Shown here one piece after another: positions 1 through 7,082 of a stretch of DNA of 43,479 nt. Under the pieces are notes generated by a model. The model was not told where the DNA came from. It was given only the letters and a program-made list of their open reading frames with translations, and did no database searches. The DNA is from Nonomuraea basaltis. Its GTDB lineage: Bacteria; Actinomycetota; Actinomycetes; Streptosporangiales; Streptosporangiaceae. Every line of letters begins with the position of its first letter. Within the stretch, counting starts at the first letter, position 1. The stretch lies in assembly GCF_005893125.1 (NCBI RefSeq), contig NZ_VCJS01000106.1, forward strand, positions 1-43,479, read 5' to 3'. Made by a program: the position numbers and the translations under genes.

Positions 1-127
1 CCATTGGCGCTGGGTCAACTGGGTCCCCGCCGTCTGGTGACCAGGACGACAAGAGCCGTGTAACGAGAGATCGTTACGCACGGTTCTGTGGGAGCCCCGG
101 GGTGCGATTCCCCGGGGCTACCCGACC
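1..127 (+). ncRNA. 3' end of a group II intron (domains V and VI)
   Basis: Positions 53-86 form a textbook 34-nt domain V. GAGCCGTG (53-60) pairs with CACGGTTC (79-86), the upper stem TAACGA/TCGTTA is closed by a GAGA tetraloop (67-70), and a two-base bulge (77-78) follows; the AGC triad lies in the 5' strand. Domain VI follows: AGCCCCGGGG (93-102) pairs with CCCCGGGGCT (110-119), and GGG 90-92 pairs with CCC 121-123, leaving A120 bulged as the likely branch point. The 3' splice site should then be near 126-127. The rest of the intron, including any reverse transcriptase gene, lies outside the window to the left; positions 1-50 are presumably domain IV. Confidence 0.88.
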
Positions 128-132
128 GGAAA

Positions 133-177
133 CCCGAGGTGTTCGTGCGGCCGTTGTCGATGGACGAGGGCCGGCAG
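133..177 (+). pseudogene. IS630-type transposase fragment (intron 3' exon)
   Basis: Just after the intron end the plus strand encodes PEVFVRPLSMDEGRQ, resembling the conserved N-terminal segment of IS630-family transposases that precedes their helix-turn-helix region. The similarity stops after about 15 codons. From 178 to 316 I see no gene. The intron therefore appears to have entered an IS630-type copy that has since decayed. Recognition is from memory of the family, on a short match. Confidence 0.5.
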
Positions 178-316
178 TTCACGGTCGTCCTGGACGGTCG
201 CCCGGACCGCATGGTCGATCAACACGACGCCACCCCGCGCTCGACGATGTCCCGGGAGACGTCCGGTACCACCGAATTGCCGTCGTCGAGCGCGGTCGCC
301 GCTGGAGAAGCGTCGG

Positions 317-1207
317 CTAGTTGTTCGTCAGGAGTCCGTCCGGGATGCCGTCGAGCTGTACCTCGACCCACATGGGGCGCCAGTTCTTGATTTCGTGGTA
401 GCGGCGCAGTTCCACCAGGCCGGCGAGCGCACCCAGCCAGCCGTCGTACGGCGGCTGGGTCTCGTCGAATCCACTGTGGACGAACGTCAGCCGGGTGCGC
501 CCGTCCGAGTCGGCCAGCTCCCAGGACTGGACCATGTCGCCCCATTCGACCGACATCGAACGCCCCGGCTGGATGTCGATGATGTGCGCGGGTTCGGGGT
601 TCGCCTCGAAACCGCCCATCGCCCAACGGCCGCCCGGGTGGAGCTCGGCCTCGACCTTCACACCGGACCACCGGGAGAACTGCTCCGGCTCGGTCAGCGA
701 CTCGTAGACCGCGAGCCGGTCGGCGTCGATCAGTATCTCGCCGCGCAGCACCGCACTGGTGAAGTCGCACCGCGCGATGGGTTCCCGCCCTTCGGCGTAG
801 TCAGCCAGGTTGGCCAGGACCAGCGCCCAATAGGTGTGCATCAGACTGCGGTCGCCGGGTTCCGTCAGTAGCTCAGGCCAGCCGGGTACCTCGGTCTGGG
901 CGAGCGTCAGCAGGGTCGACCCGCTGTCCCCGTCCGGTCCTGACTCGGCGGTCAGTCCAATGTCGACGGTGGTAGGAATGCCGTCGAGCTCCCATTCGAA
1001 GCGCAGCGAGCTGTCGTCGACGTGCAGCAGGCGCTGGTGCGGCGCTTCGCCGTCCGGGGTGAAGCGCCCCCAGAACAGGTACCGGTCGGGCAGGTCCACC
1101 TCGGCGTGTTCGGCGAGCCAGACCTGCAACGCTGCCGGGTCGGTGAGAGCACGGTGCACCGCGCTCGGCGGGGCGGCGATCCGGAGGCTCTTCTTCAACG
1201 TGGCCAT
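317..1207 (-). CDS. SRPBCC/AHSA1-family protein, two tandem START-like domains
   Basis: The 296-residue protein has two AHSA1-like halves. Residues 1-140 begin with LKKSLRIAAPPSAVHRALTD, and residues 150-290 contain the typical hydrophobic-pocket segments FSRWSG and LHPGGRWAMGGFEA. SRPBCC proteins bind hydrophobic ligands in a deep cavity; the ligand here is unknown. The ATG at 1207 is preceded by GAGGAG at a good distance. The start lies inside the 3' end of the upstream regulator gene (13-nt overlap), so the two are translationally coupled. An ArsR-type regulator paired with an AHSA1 protein is a common actinobacterial arrangement, the regulator usually controlling the pair. Confidence 0.85.
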   Translation of the reverse strand: MATLKKSLRIAAPPSAVHRALTDPAALQVWLAEHAEVDLPDRYLFWGRFTPDGEAPHQRLLHVDDSSLRFEWELDGIPTTVDIGLTAESGPDGDSGSTLLTLAQTEVPGWPELLTEPGDRSLMHTYWALVLANLADYAEGREPIARCDFTSAVLRGEILIDADRLAVYESLTEPEQFSRWSGVKVEAELHPGGRWAMGGFEANPEPAHIIDIQPGRSMSVEWGDMVQSWELADSDGRTRLTFVHSGFDETQPPYDGWLGALAGLVELRRYHEIKNWRPMWVEVQLDGIPDGLLTNN

Positions 1208-1869
1208 CGGTCTTCTCCTCGTCGACTTCTGTCGTCTTCGTCGTGGGGTCGGTCGGGGTAGCAGGCGACGGCGAGTTTGAACGCGTCACCTTCTGCCCCG
1301 CCGTATTTGGTGAAAAGGTCCTGCAGGGCGGCCTTCAGGTCGGCCATGAACTCGGGCCGCCGGTCCGGTCGCACCCGGATCTCGCCGGAGACGCCAAGCG
1401 ACGGCAGGTCCGGCTCGTCGTCCGGCTCGCCGACAGCTCGGCGAGGCGCTTGTTGGTGGTCCGCTTCGCGGTGCTGGGCCGCTCGGCGGGCCGCTTGGGT
1501 GTGGAGGGCGGCGACGTCGGACTGGACCTCCTCCATGAGGTCGAGGAGGTAGCCGAGGCTCGCCTCGTCGCGTTGCTGCCGTTGGCCGATCCGGCCGACG
1601 AGCCGAGGGGAGAGCCAGTAGGCACGCGCGGTGGCCTGGTAGAGGCCCTCGTTGATGCCGCGCACCCGGCGCTCGGCGACCTGGTTGACGAGGCCATGCT
1701 CGACGAGCCGCTTGACGTGGTAATAGACGCGCTGCTGGGTCTGGTCCAGCCGGGCAGCGACCTCGGTACACGAGCGCGGCTCAGCCAATTGCCGCAGCAC
1801 CTCAATGCGCTGTGGTTTAAGCAGCGTCTCGGCCTGCTCGACACGCTCCAGATACAGGAGGTCTCTCAT
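1195..1869 (-). CDS. ArsR-type winged-helix transcriptional regulator
   Basis: A 224-residue protein with an ArsR/HTH_20 winged helix in about residues 10-75 (LKPQRIEVLRQLAEPRSCTE, then a recognition helix with QQRVYYHVKRLVEHGLV). A long helical region with LLDLMEEVQSDVAALHTQ and a C-terminal domain follow. No metal-binding cysteine pair is visible, so a ligand other than a thiophilic metal is likely. I chose ATG 1869: the longer frame begins at a TTG (1908) that is itself part of a TTGACA promoter element. ATG 1881 is an alternative. The gene overlaps the SRPBCC gene and probably autoregulates the pair. Confidence 0.8.
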   Translation of the reverse strand: MRDLLYLERVEQAETLLKPQRIEVLRQLAEPRSCTEVAARLDQTQQRVYYHVKRLVEHGLVNQVAERRVRGINEGLYQATARAYWLSPRLVGRIGQRQQRDEASLGYLLDLMEEVQSDVAALHTQAARRAAQHREADHQQAPRRAVGEPDDEPDLPSLGVSGEIRVRPDRRPEFMADLKAALQDLFTKYGGAEGDAFKLAVACYPDRPHDEDDRSRRGEDRWPR

Positions 1870-1909
1870 CACAAAAATCATCCTGTACGTACAAATATTT
1901 TTTGTCAAT
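1870..1909 (-). promoter_or_regulatory. Promoter and possible operator of the ArsR/SRPBCC pair
   Basis: On the minus strand TTGACA (1908-1903) is followed after 17 bp by CAGGAT (1885-1880), a plausible -35/-10 pair. This places transcription start within a few bases of ATG 1869, suggesting a leaderless or near-leaderless mRNA. The spacer holds the inverted repeat ACAAA-N5-TTTGT (1906-1892) and the palindrome GTACGTAC (1893-1886), good candidates for an autoregulatory operator. The AT-rich stretch stands out from its surroundings. Confidence 0.55.
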
Positions 1910-1927
1910 GGTTGGCGGTGGTTCGGG

Positions 1928-2296
1928 ATCAGAATCGGCCGGTTCCTGGTGGACCCGCTCGATGGGGTGCCGACCGAGGTGCTCGATTATCTGGCCGAGC
2001 AGATGGGATCGCGGATGTGTCGTGTCTGAAGCTGTATGCGCAACGGGAGCCGACGCACCGTGAGCATGCCGGGCAGATCCAGGCGAAACTGGGGCTGAAG
2101 GACTTCAGCCAGGCCGAGGCCGGGCTGGAGACGACCTTGGCCGCGCACGCGTGGAACTCTGGGGACGGGCCGATCGCGATCTTCCAGTACGCGGTGCGCT
2201 GGCTGCGGGAGAACGACGTGCTGCTACCGGGCATCACGACGCTGACCCGGATGGTGGCCCAGGTCCGGGAGGAGCAGACCGAGCGGATCTATGCAC
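1928..2296 (+). pseudogene. Tn3-family transposase N-terminal relic, frameshifted
   Basis: The frame ending near 2008 reads RFLVDPLDGVPTEVLDYLAE, typical of the N-terminal DUF4158 region of Tn3-family transposases. After a frameshift at about 2006-2008 it continues as IADVSCLKLYAQREPTHREH and on to ENDVLLPGITTLTRMVAQVR before homology is lost near 2296. The real transposase is close to 1,000 residues, so only about the first 120 codons of a middle segment survive and the catalytic core is gone. Confidence 0.8.
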
Positions 2297-2340
2297 CCTG
2301 GCCGCAATGCCGACCTTTGCGCAGGTCGAATCTGTTCGTC

Positions 2341-2541
2341 CTGGTGACGGCTTTGCTGAACGCGTTGGCTTTCGCGGCGGATGTGGAAGGCCCAATACTG
2401 ATCGACGTCTCCGTTGGAGATGAGCGCGCGGAGTTTCAGGATGGCCTCGGCGCCGGCCAGTCCCCATCGGGCTCCGGTGATGTCCAGGCGGCCGCCGATC
2501 AGGTAGCGGGCGGTTCCCTCCACGACGCCGGTGGCGATCGG
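2341..2541 (-). pseudogene. ISKra4-family transposase C-terminal relic
   Basis: The minus strand encodes IATGVVEGTARYLIGGRLDI, TGARWGLAGAEAILKLRALI, then SNGDVDQYWAFHIRRESQRV. This is the conserved C-terminal end of ISKra4-family transposases, including the G-V-x-E-G motif with the catalytic glutamate and the R-x-D-I-T-G-A-R-W segment. Nothing upstream on this strand continues the gene, so it is an end fragment. It abuts the Tn3 relic, suggesting the ISKra4 copy inserted into it or that the two were joined by deletion. Confidence 0.8.
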
Positions 2542-2854
2542 GGGTCCCGAGTACGCCTGGATCCGCGGGGGCCGTGGGGAGCCGCGCGAGAACTTGCCGA
2601 TCAACGCCGTGCTCGCGCGCCTGGGAGCGGTCAGAGCGGGCGCGTTGGACCTCTTCGACACGGTCGGCTTCGGGCAGGAACGCGACTTGGAGGGGTGGCG
2701 GTGGGCGGGCCTGCGTGCCCTGGATACCGCCGACTACGACGCGTGGGAGGCCGCGTGCCGTGCGCAGGAAGAGGCCGATGCCCGCGCCGCCGCCGAATGT
2801 GACAGGTACGTCAGGCGTGACGACGTCCCGTCGTACTCGATGGCAGAACGGTGA
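2531..2854 (+). other. Unrecognised open frame, probably a fragment
   Basis: From about 2600 the frame gives a coherent acidic, alanine-rich sequence (NLPINAVLARLGAVRAGALD, later DTADYDAWEAACRAQEEADA) that ends at TGA 2852-2854. The first third overlaps the ISKra4 relic and is not credible, and no ribosome binding site is seen. It may be the C-terminal end of a gene truncated by the transposon. I do not recognise it. Confidence 0.25.
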
Positions 2855-2907
2855 TAGCCTGTCTCTTTTGAATCACCATTCACAGCGCTAATTACCATGT
2901 CCGGTGA

Positions 2908-3192
2908 TGTGCAGAATGTCTCCAAACTTCGCTCGACTACCCTGTCCCCGCTATCGCCGAGTTCGGATCGGACATACGGAAGGTTCACCCGAAGAACCTC
3001 CCGCGCGAATTTAAATGGGGGACGATGGCAACGGCCTTGATCGAATTCGATAAGCCCGAGACAGAGAAAAGCCTCGGCCTTGAGGCTGATCGGGTGTGCC
3101 GCCGAAGCGGAGATCATCAAGAGCTGATCGCGCTTCTCCCCTTGATTCCAGGAGGGCTGATCCGGCAGAGTCGGCTAGTGTCTGCGGACTGA
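2908..3192 (+). other. Open frame without a start, possible gene remnant
   Basis: A stop-free frame (from after TGA 2905 to TGA 3190) reads YPVPAIAEFGSDIRKVHPKN and then WGTMATALIEFDKPETEKSL with balanced composition. It has no credible start or ribosome binding site. Base composition drops from here through the following lipoprotein gene, suggesting imported DNA. Function unknown; it could equally be non-coding. I see nothing else between 2855 and 3222. Confidence 0.2.
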
Positions 3193-3222
3193 TTGTCAAC
3201 CGCGAACCGATTGGGAGAGCAC

Positions 3223-4254
3223 ATGGTCGCAGCAGGGTGGCGGATCGGGGGTTTACTGGTGGCGCTCTTGGCCATTGTCGCCCTGGCCGGGTGCACCACA
3301 GGCACAACACCTCCGCAAATCCCACGGTCGCAGCCATCATGGCATGTCCTGGCCGATGACAACTCATCTGCCGCAGCCGACAAGCTTTGCCCAAAGGGCA
3401 AGGGGCCGAGGGGGCTAGATTGCCGGTCGGTAGCTCCAGGATATGACACCTGTGCGAAGCATCATCAGGTGAAAAACTCAGCCACGTTGTGCCAACAAGC
3501 CTTGATCGTCCGAATTGAATGTCGATTTGGAGAGCGAGCCATCTTTCATAGCGAAGAGGACTGTGCCGCGTCGGTCGAATCTTATTTATCGTGCCGGACG
3601 GTAAATCCCAGTAGGTCTGACGAAGTATGCGCTGCGGGCGAAAAGGAGTTCTCGCGGTGTCCGGGTTATTTCGATCCGGCCAGCAACTTCAACTGTGTGA
3701 AGGCGCGGGACGCCTACTATAAGTGCCGCGACGACACTCGAGGCGACCACGCATTTTGCTCAACATACATCGTGGTTCTCGGTTTGTGTCGTACGATGAG
3801 GGTCGACTGCTCCGACCTCCTCGACAAGTATCTTGTGTGCGCAAGCGAAGGTCTTTCCCCCAATGAGTGCGCGTTCGGGCTCAACATGAGAATAAATTGC
3901 TTGCGGGATCTCGGGGACGGCATCTTTCAGCAGGTCGCGACATGTGACTCTATCTGGCATAATGCCATTAGAGACTGCAGCGGCATGCAAGGACTTGATG
4001 TAGACGGTCCTACGCCTTGTACGGGTGGTGCCAATTGGGATACAGCGAGCTACTCGATCTGCGAAAAACAGGGCAAACCTGCCGAAACGGTCGGTGTGGC
4101 TTATCTATTGGACGGAGGCATCGACCAAATACCTGTCTGCTGGGCATCTGGGGATGAGAGGCGCGCAATGTCCGAGGCGGCCATGGACGTCTCCAGCGAA
4201 CGGGGTGTTCGCGCCGTATACCGCCATGGAGAAACTCGCTATGAACCCCTGTGA
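3223..4254 (+). CDS. Cysteine-rich lipoprotein with seven CX9C motifs
   Basis: A 343-residue protein starting at ATG 3223, preceded by GGGAGAG. The N-terminus is a lipoprotein signal: an arginine, a hydrophobic core (GGLLVALLAIVALAGC) and the lipobox LAGC at residues 21-24, so the mature protein is a lipid-anchored extracytoplasmic protein. The mature part has more than 20 cysteines. Seven pairs are spaced exactly nine residues apart (CX9C), separated by linkers of 6-12 residues, and most of the motifs contain an aromatic residue. The C-terminal 90 residues are less regular. The gene is less GC-rich than its neighbours, consistent with transfer. No function is known to me; disulfide-linked helical hairpins are an inference from the spacing. 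Confidence 0.85.
   Translation: MVAAGWRIGGLLVALLAIVALAGCTTGTTPPQIPRSQPSWHVLADDNSSAAADKLCPKGKGPRGLDCRSVAPGYDTCAKHHQVKNSATLCQQALIVRIECRFGERAIFHSEEDCAASVESYLSCRTVNPSRSDEVCAAGEKEFSRCPGYFDPASNFNCVKARDAYYKCRDDTRGDHAFCSTYIVVLGLCRTMRVDCSDLLDKYLVCASEGLSPNECAFGLNMRINCLRDLGDGIFQQVATCDSIWHNAIRDCSGMQGLDVDGPTPCTGGANWDTASYSICEKQGKPAETVGVAYLLDGGIDQIPVCWASGDERRAMSEAAMDVSSERGVRAVYRHGETRYEPL
3490..3900 (+). repeat. Array of seven CX9C motifs inside the lipoprotein gene
   Basis: In order the motifs are CQQALIVRIEC, CAASVESYLSC, CAAGEKEFSRC, CVKARDAYYKC, CSTYIVVLGLC, CSDLLDKYLVC and CAFGLNMRINC. Linkers are 12, 11, 11, 10, 6 and 9 residues. A CX10C pair follows. CX9C is the signature of eukaryotic CHCH (twin CX9C) proteins; here it occurs in tandem in a bacterial lipoprotein. 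Confidence 0.85.
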
Positions 4255-4635
4255 TCACCAGGGATCGACTTGCTGCCCCGGGGACGCATTCTCCTCCGCC
4301 GTACCTGCCGCGCACACCATCGCACTTTTCTGCCGGATGACCATGGGTCAGGTGGTGCGAGAGTCGACGACAACGGTGACGACAACGTCGGCCACCACGA
4401 GCGCACGACGGCAGCTTCACGCCACCGCTGACCTCGGCCTAGAGTGTCGGAACCAGGGCAGTCGGTCCGTCTGAAAAGCGGACGCTCGCTGGTCGTTCTA
4501 TGACGCCTGCACTACCAAGCGAACACAGGTGGGGCATGCCCGAGTTGCCTCGGGCGAGAATGGTATTGACCGGCCGATGGTGCTCCCAGCCGGCGTCATG
4601 GCAGGTTCTCTCGCAGGGGGGAGGTCGCGAGCGCG
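4255..4635. other. Intergenic region without a supported gene
   Basis: Open frames here are short, lack ribosome binding sites and show no recognisable sequence. No strong hairpin or DosR-like box was seen. Confidence 0.5.
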
Positions 4636-4788
4636 GTGGGCGGCGTCGCGCTCGTCGCGGGTGTGGCGGGGCTGATCACAGCCGGTGAGCTCGCCTTGGC
4701 GGTGCTGTTCTACGCCGCCATCGCGTTGTGGCTCATGGCCACCGTGCGGCACGCGTTCGCCCCGTTCAACGCGGAGGCGCTTAAATGA
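4636..4788 (+). CDS. Small membrane protein, about 50 residues
   Basis: GTG 4636 follows GGGGGGAGG at about 11 nt. The product is one or two hydrophobic helices (GGVALVAGVAGLITAGELAL, then AVLFYAAIALWLMATV), ending in the polar tail RHAFAPFNAEALK. It could be the C-terminal end of a longer decayed membrane protein, because the same frame continues some way upstream, but the ribosome binding site supports an independent small gene. Function unknown. Confidence 0.45.
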   Translation: MGGVALVAGVAGLITAGELALAVLFYAAIALWLMATVRHAFAPFNAEALK

Positions 4789-4853
4789 AAGGCCAGGCCG
4801 AAGGTCTTCTAGCGAAGCCTTCGGCCGGCGTACGCAAGGCGCTCGGCTGGGCT

Positions 4854-5327
4854 TCACAGGCTGTGAATGCGCCGTCCGGTGACCTCGTGCGGCACGATGC
4901 GGACGTAGAGATGCCGGTCGCCGCCTGCCCACGGGGTGACAGCGGCATCGGGCACCTTGTCCTCCCGCAGGTGGTGGGCGGGGCCCTGGATGAGAACGCT
5001 CCAGCCCTCATGCCGAGCCTCGTCGATCAGGTCCACTTCGAACGCGATCTTGATGTCTACGCCTTCCACCCCGGTACTCAGGTCCTCGTCCATGGGACCG
5101 CCGTGAGCGGTGCGGAAAACGATGGCGCCGTCGTGCATCGTGTAGTTGACGGGCAGCACGGTGGGCCCGTGAGAGCCGTTGAAGGCCACCCGGCCGATGC
5201 CGCCTGGGGCGATCAGGCGCAGGCATTCGTCGGGTTCGAGCGTCCTCAGGGCCGTGGCGGGGCCTGAGCTAGATGGCTGGTCGCGGTGGTGGCTGATACC
5301 AGGTCCGAAGTCGCGGTTATTTGTCAT
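4854..5327 (-). CDS. PPOX-fold (pyridoxamine 5'-phosphate oxidase-like) protein, HTH lost
   Basis: A 157-residue protein. After a short N-terminus (about 30 residues) the flavin-binding split-barrel domain begins at ECLRLIAPGGIGRVAFNG and continues with VLPVNYTMHDGAIVFRT, the pattern of PPOX-like proteins that bind FMN, F420 or heme. It is a close paralogue of the minus-strand gene at 17146-17802. The first residues (NRDFGPGISHHRDQ) match the start of that protein, but the helix-turn-helix domain between is missing, as if deleted in frame. ATG 5327 has AAGGA at 7 nt; ATG 5333 is too close to it. It diverges from the USP gene at 5500 and shares its control region. Confidence 0.85.
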   Translation of the reverse strand: MTNNRDFGPGISHHRDQPSSSGPATALRTLEPDECLRLIAPGGIGRVAFNGSHGPTVLPVNYTMHDGAIVFRTAHGGPMDEDLSTGVEGVDIKIAFEVDLIDEARHEGWSVLIQGPAHHLREDKVPDAAVTPWAGGDRHLYVRIVPHEVTGRRIHSL

Positions 5328-5407
5328 GATCATGTCCTTCGCGTCGTAATCACGCGGCTGAACGGCCGCCCCTTGATCACGCTACGTACCGGCTCGCGTG
5401 CCCGGCA

Positions 5408-5443
5408 GGGTCCTTCGGCCCTTGGCCGACCGACCTCCGGCCC
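5408..5443. promoter_or_regulatory. Paired DosR-like boxes between PPOX and USP genes
   Basis: GGGTC-CTTC-GGCCC at 5408-5421 and CCGAC-CTCC-GGCCC at 5430-5443 start 22 bp apart. The second ends 56 nt before the USP start codon. The same two boxes with the same spacing recur in the paralogous region at 17860-17895. Confidence 0.65.
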
Positions 5444-5499
5444 TGCCAGTGGCAGGCCCGAGGAGGGTCCCCTGGAGGTGTGACGAAGGAGGTCACCTC

Positions 5500-6348
5500 G
5501 TGATCATCGTAGGAGTGGATGGCTCGCTGCCCTCGCGAGCCGCTGTGGAGTGGGCGGCCAACGACGCCTTCCGCATGCGGGTGCCGCTGCGGATCGTGTA
5601 TGCCGTGGACCGTACCCCACACCAGGTCGACCGCTATTCCAGCACCGTCTCACCCGATGCGCTGCTGCGCGACGGGCGTAAGGCCCTGCGCGAAGCGGAG
5701 GCGCTGGTCCGCGAGCGCCAGCCCGCCGTCGAGGTCACCACGCTCGCTGCCGAGGGTGCGCCCGCCGTGGCGCTGTGCGAGCAGGCCAAGGACGCCACCG
5801 AGATCGTGGTCGGCAGCCGCGGGCTCGGCGGCTTCGCCGGGGCGCTGCTCGGCTCGGTCAGCAGCCACGTGGCCGGCCAGGCGCACTGTCCCGTCGTGGT
5901 GGTGCTCGGCAAGCACCGCCCGGTGCACGGGGAGGTCGTGGCCGGGGTGGACGACTCGCCGGAGTGCGAGCCCGCGCTGGCCTACGCCTTCGAGCAGGCC
6001 AGGCTGCGCGGCAGCGCATTGCGGGTGGTGCACACCTGGCAACTGCCGGTGCATGCCTTCGCCCCGGAAACCGCGTACGCCATGGACGAAGTACGGGCGA
6101 CACAGCACCAGGTCGTCCGAGACCGGCTGGAAGCCTTCACCCAGCGCTACCCGGAGGTGACGGTCGTCGAGGACGTCCCATCCGCGCATCCGGTGGATGC
6201 GCTCACCGAGGCGTCCGAACGCGCGGACCTGCTGGTGGTGGGCTCTCATGGACGCGGCGCGCTGGGTTCGATGCTGCTCGGCTCAGTCAGCAGAGGCGTG
6301 CTGCGCCACGCCCACTGCCCGGTGGCGGTGGTCCGTGCCAAGGAATGA
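5500..6348 (+). CDS. Tandem-domain universal stress protein
   Basis: A 282-residue protein with two USP domains (about 1-145 and 150-282). Each domain carries the ATP-binding motif G-x2-G-x9-G-S: GSRGLGGFAGALLGS in the first and GSHGRGALGSMLLGS in the second. Two-domain, ATP-binding USPs are the form induced in mycobacterial dormancy. GTG 5500 was chosen because AAGGAGG lies just upstream and its paralogue at 17953 starts at the equivalent ATG. The paired boxes upstream suggest induction by low oxygen, together with the divergent PPOX gene. Confidence 0.92.
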   Translation: MIIVGVDGSLPSRAAVEWAANDAFRMRVPLRIVYAVDRTPHQVDRYSSTVSPDALLRDGRKALREAEALVRERQPAVEVTTLAAEGAPAVALCEQAKDATEIVVGSRGLGGFAGALLGSVSSHVAGQAHCPVVVVLGKHRPVHGEVVAGVDDSPECEPALAYAFEQARLRGSALRVVHTWQLPVHAFAPETAYAMDEVRATQHQVVRDRLEAFTQRYPEVTVVEDVPSAHPVDALTEASERADLLVVGSHGRGALGSMLLGSVSRGVLRHAHCPVAVVRAKE

Positions 6349-6380
6349 CCCAAGGACCCGTCATCCGGGACCGGACACCG
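6346..6380 (+). promoter_or_regulatory. Possible DosR-like boxes before the nitroreductase fragment
   Basis: TGACC-CAAG-GACCC at 6346-6359 is a fair palindrome, and a GGGAC half-site follows at 6367-6371. The spacing is 21 rather than 22 bp and the match is weaker than elsewhere in the window. Confidence 0.3.
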
Positions 6381-6416
6381 TCGGGTCAAGATGAGGCCAG
6401 GGCGGGAGGTGGTCTG

Positions 6417-6791
6417 ATGAGGCGACCTGGACGCTGGCACCGGTGGCTGTACCGCGGCGGGCGGCCCAACCGCGTGGCCCGCGCCATGAACCGGGCCTGG
6501 GCTGTGGTGCATTCGTCGGGACTGGTCGGCCGGCTGGTGACGCTGGAGGTCGCCGGTCGGCGCACCGGCCGCGTCATCTCCTTCCCGCTGGTGGCCGCCG
6601 ATTATGAGGGAGAGCGCTACCTGGTGGCGATGGTGGGACAGAACGCCAACTGGGTGCTCAACGTACGCGCGGCCGGCGGCCGGGCCGTGCTTCGCCATGG
6701 CCGCCGCCGGCACGTTCGTCTCGAGGAGGTCGCGCCCGCGCTGCGTGCGCCCATCCTGCGCCGCTACCTGGCCCTCGCGCCGGGCGGCTGA
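6417..6791 (+). CDS. Deazaflavin (F420)-dependent nitroreductase-like protein, C-terminally short
   Basis: A 124-residue protein of the Ddn-like split-barrel family: RRTGRVISFPLVAADYEGER, then VAMVGQNANWVLNVRAAGGR, the typical F420-binding core. ATG 6417 follows GGGAGGT. Homologues normally continue past the LALAPG segment with a further 20-30 residues; here a stop comes immediately (LALAPGG), so the C-terminal end is missing. The missing part resembles what survives in the relic at 23311-23436. Whether the short protein folds is uncertain. Confidence 0.75.
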   Translation: MRRPGRWHRWLYRGGRPNRVARAMNRAWAVVHSSGLVGRLVTLEVAGRRTGRVISFPLVAADYEGERYLVAMVGQNANWVLNVRAAGGRAVLRHGRRRHVRLEEVAPALRAPILRRYLALAPGG

Positions 6792-6803
6792 GTCCGGGCC
6801 ACG

Positions 6804-7082
6804 ATGGCGGGCGCGGCCATTGCCTGGATCGTCGGTGCATTGCCGACCGTTCCCGGGGAAAGTGCTGCGGTGGCCACGGCCGTGCTCGTTCTGCTCCGGG
6901 TGGTCCTGCTGGCGGGCATGGGCCTGTTCCAATGGCAGGTGCTGCGCGGGCACGTGCGCGCGGCGTCTCGGTGGGTGGCCGCGACCGCGGAATCCTGGCT
7001 GGTGGCGCTCCGCTGGCCGAGTGCCCGGGCCGGCACCACGACGTCGGCCAGGCTCGTCGGGCCGCCTGCCTCCCCGCTCTAG
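6804..7082 (+). pseudogene. Membrane protein fragment
   Basis: The frame encodes two hydrophobic stretches, with MGLFQWQVLRGHVRAASRWV typical of a repeat unit in a family of actinobacterial integral membrane proteins of unknown role (pattern G-x-x-Q-W-x-V-L-R). No ribosome binding site precedes ATG 6804. The expected remaining membrane segments are missing, and the 3' end runs into the convergent pflA gene. It is best read as a remnant. Confidence 0.4.

Noticed and set aside
1870..1908. TTG 1908 as the start of the ArsR regulator
   Set aside because: The TTG is the beginning of the TTGACA -35 element and there is no ribosome binding site before it.
1243..2802. 519-codon plus-strand open frame at the left end
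   Set aside because: It runs antisense to the ArsR regulator and then through a Tn3 relic and antisense to ISKra4; no single protein is coherent.
5775..6416. Upstream extension of the nitroreductase frame across the USP gene
   Set aside because: It is out of frame with a well-supported USP; GGGAGGT before ATG 6417 marks the real start.
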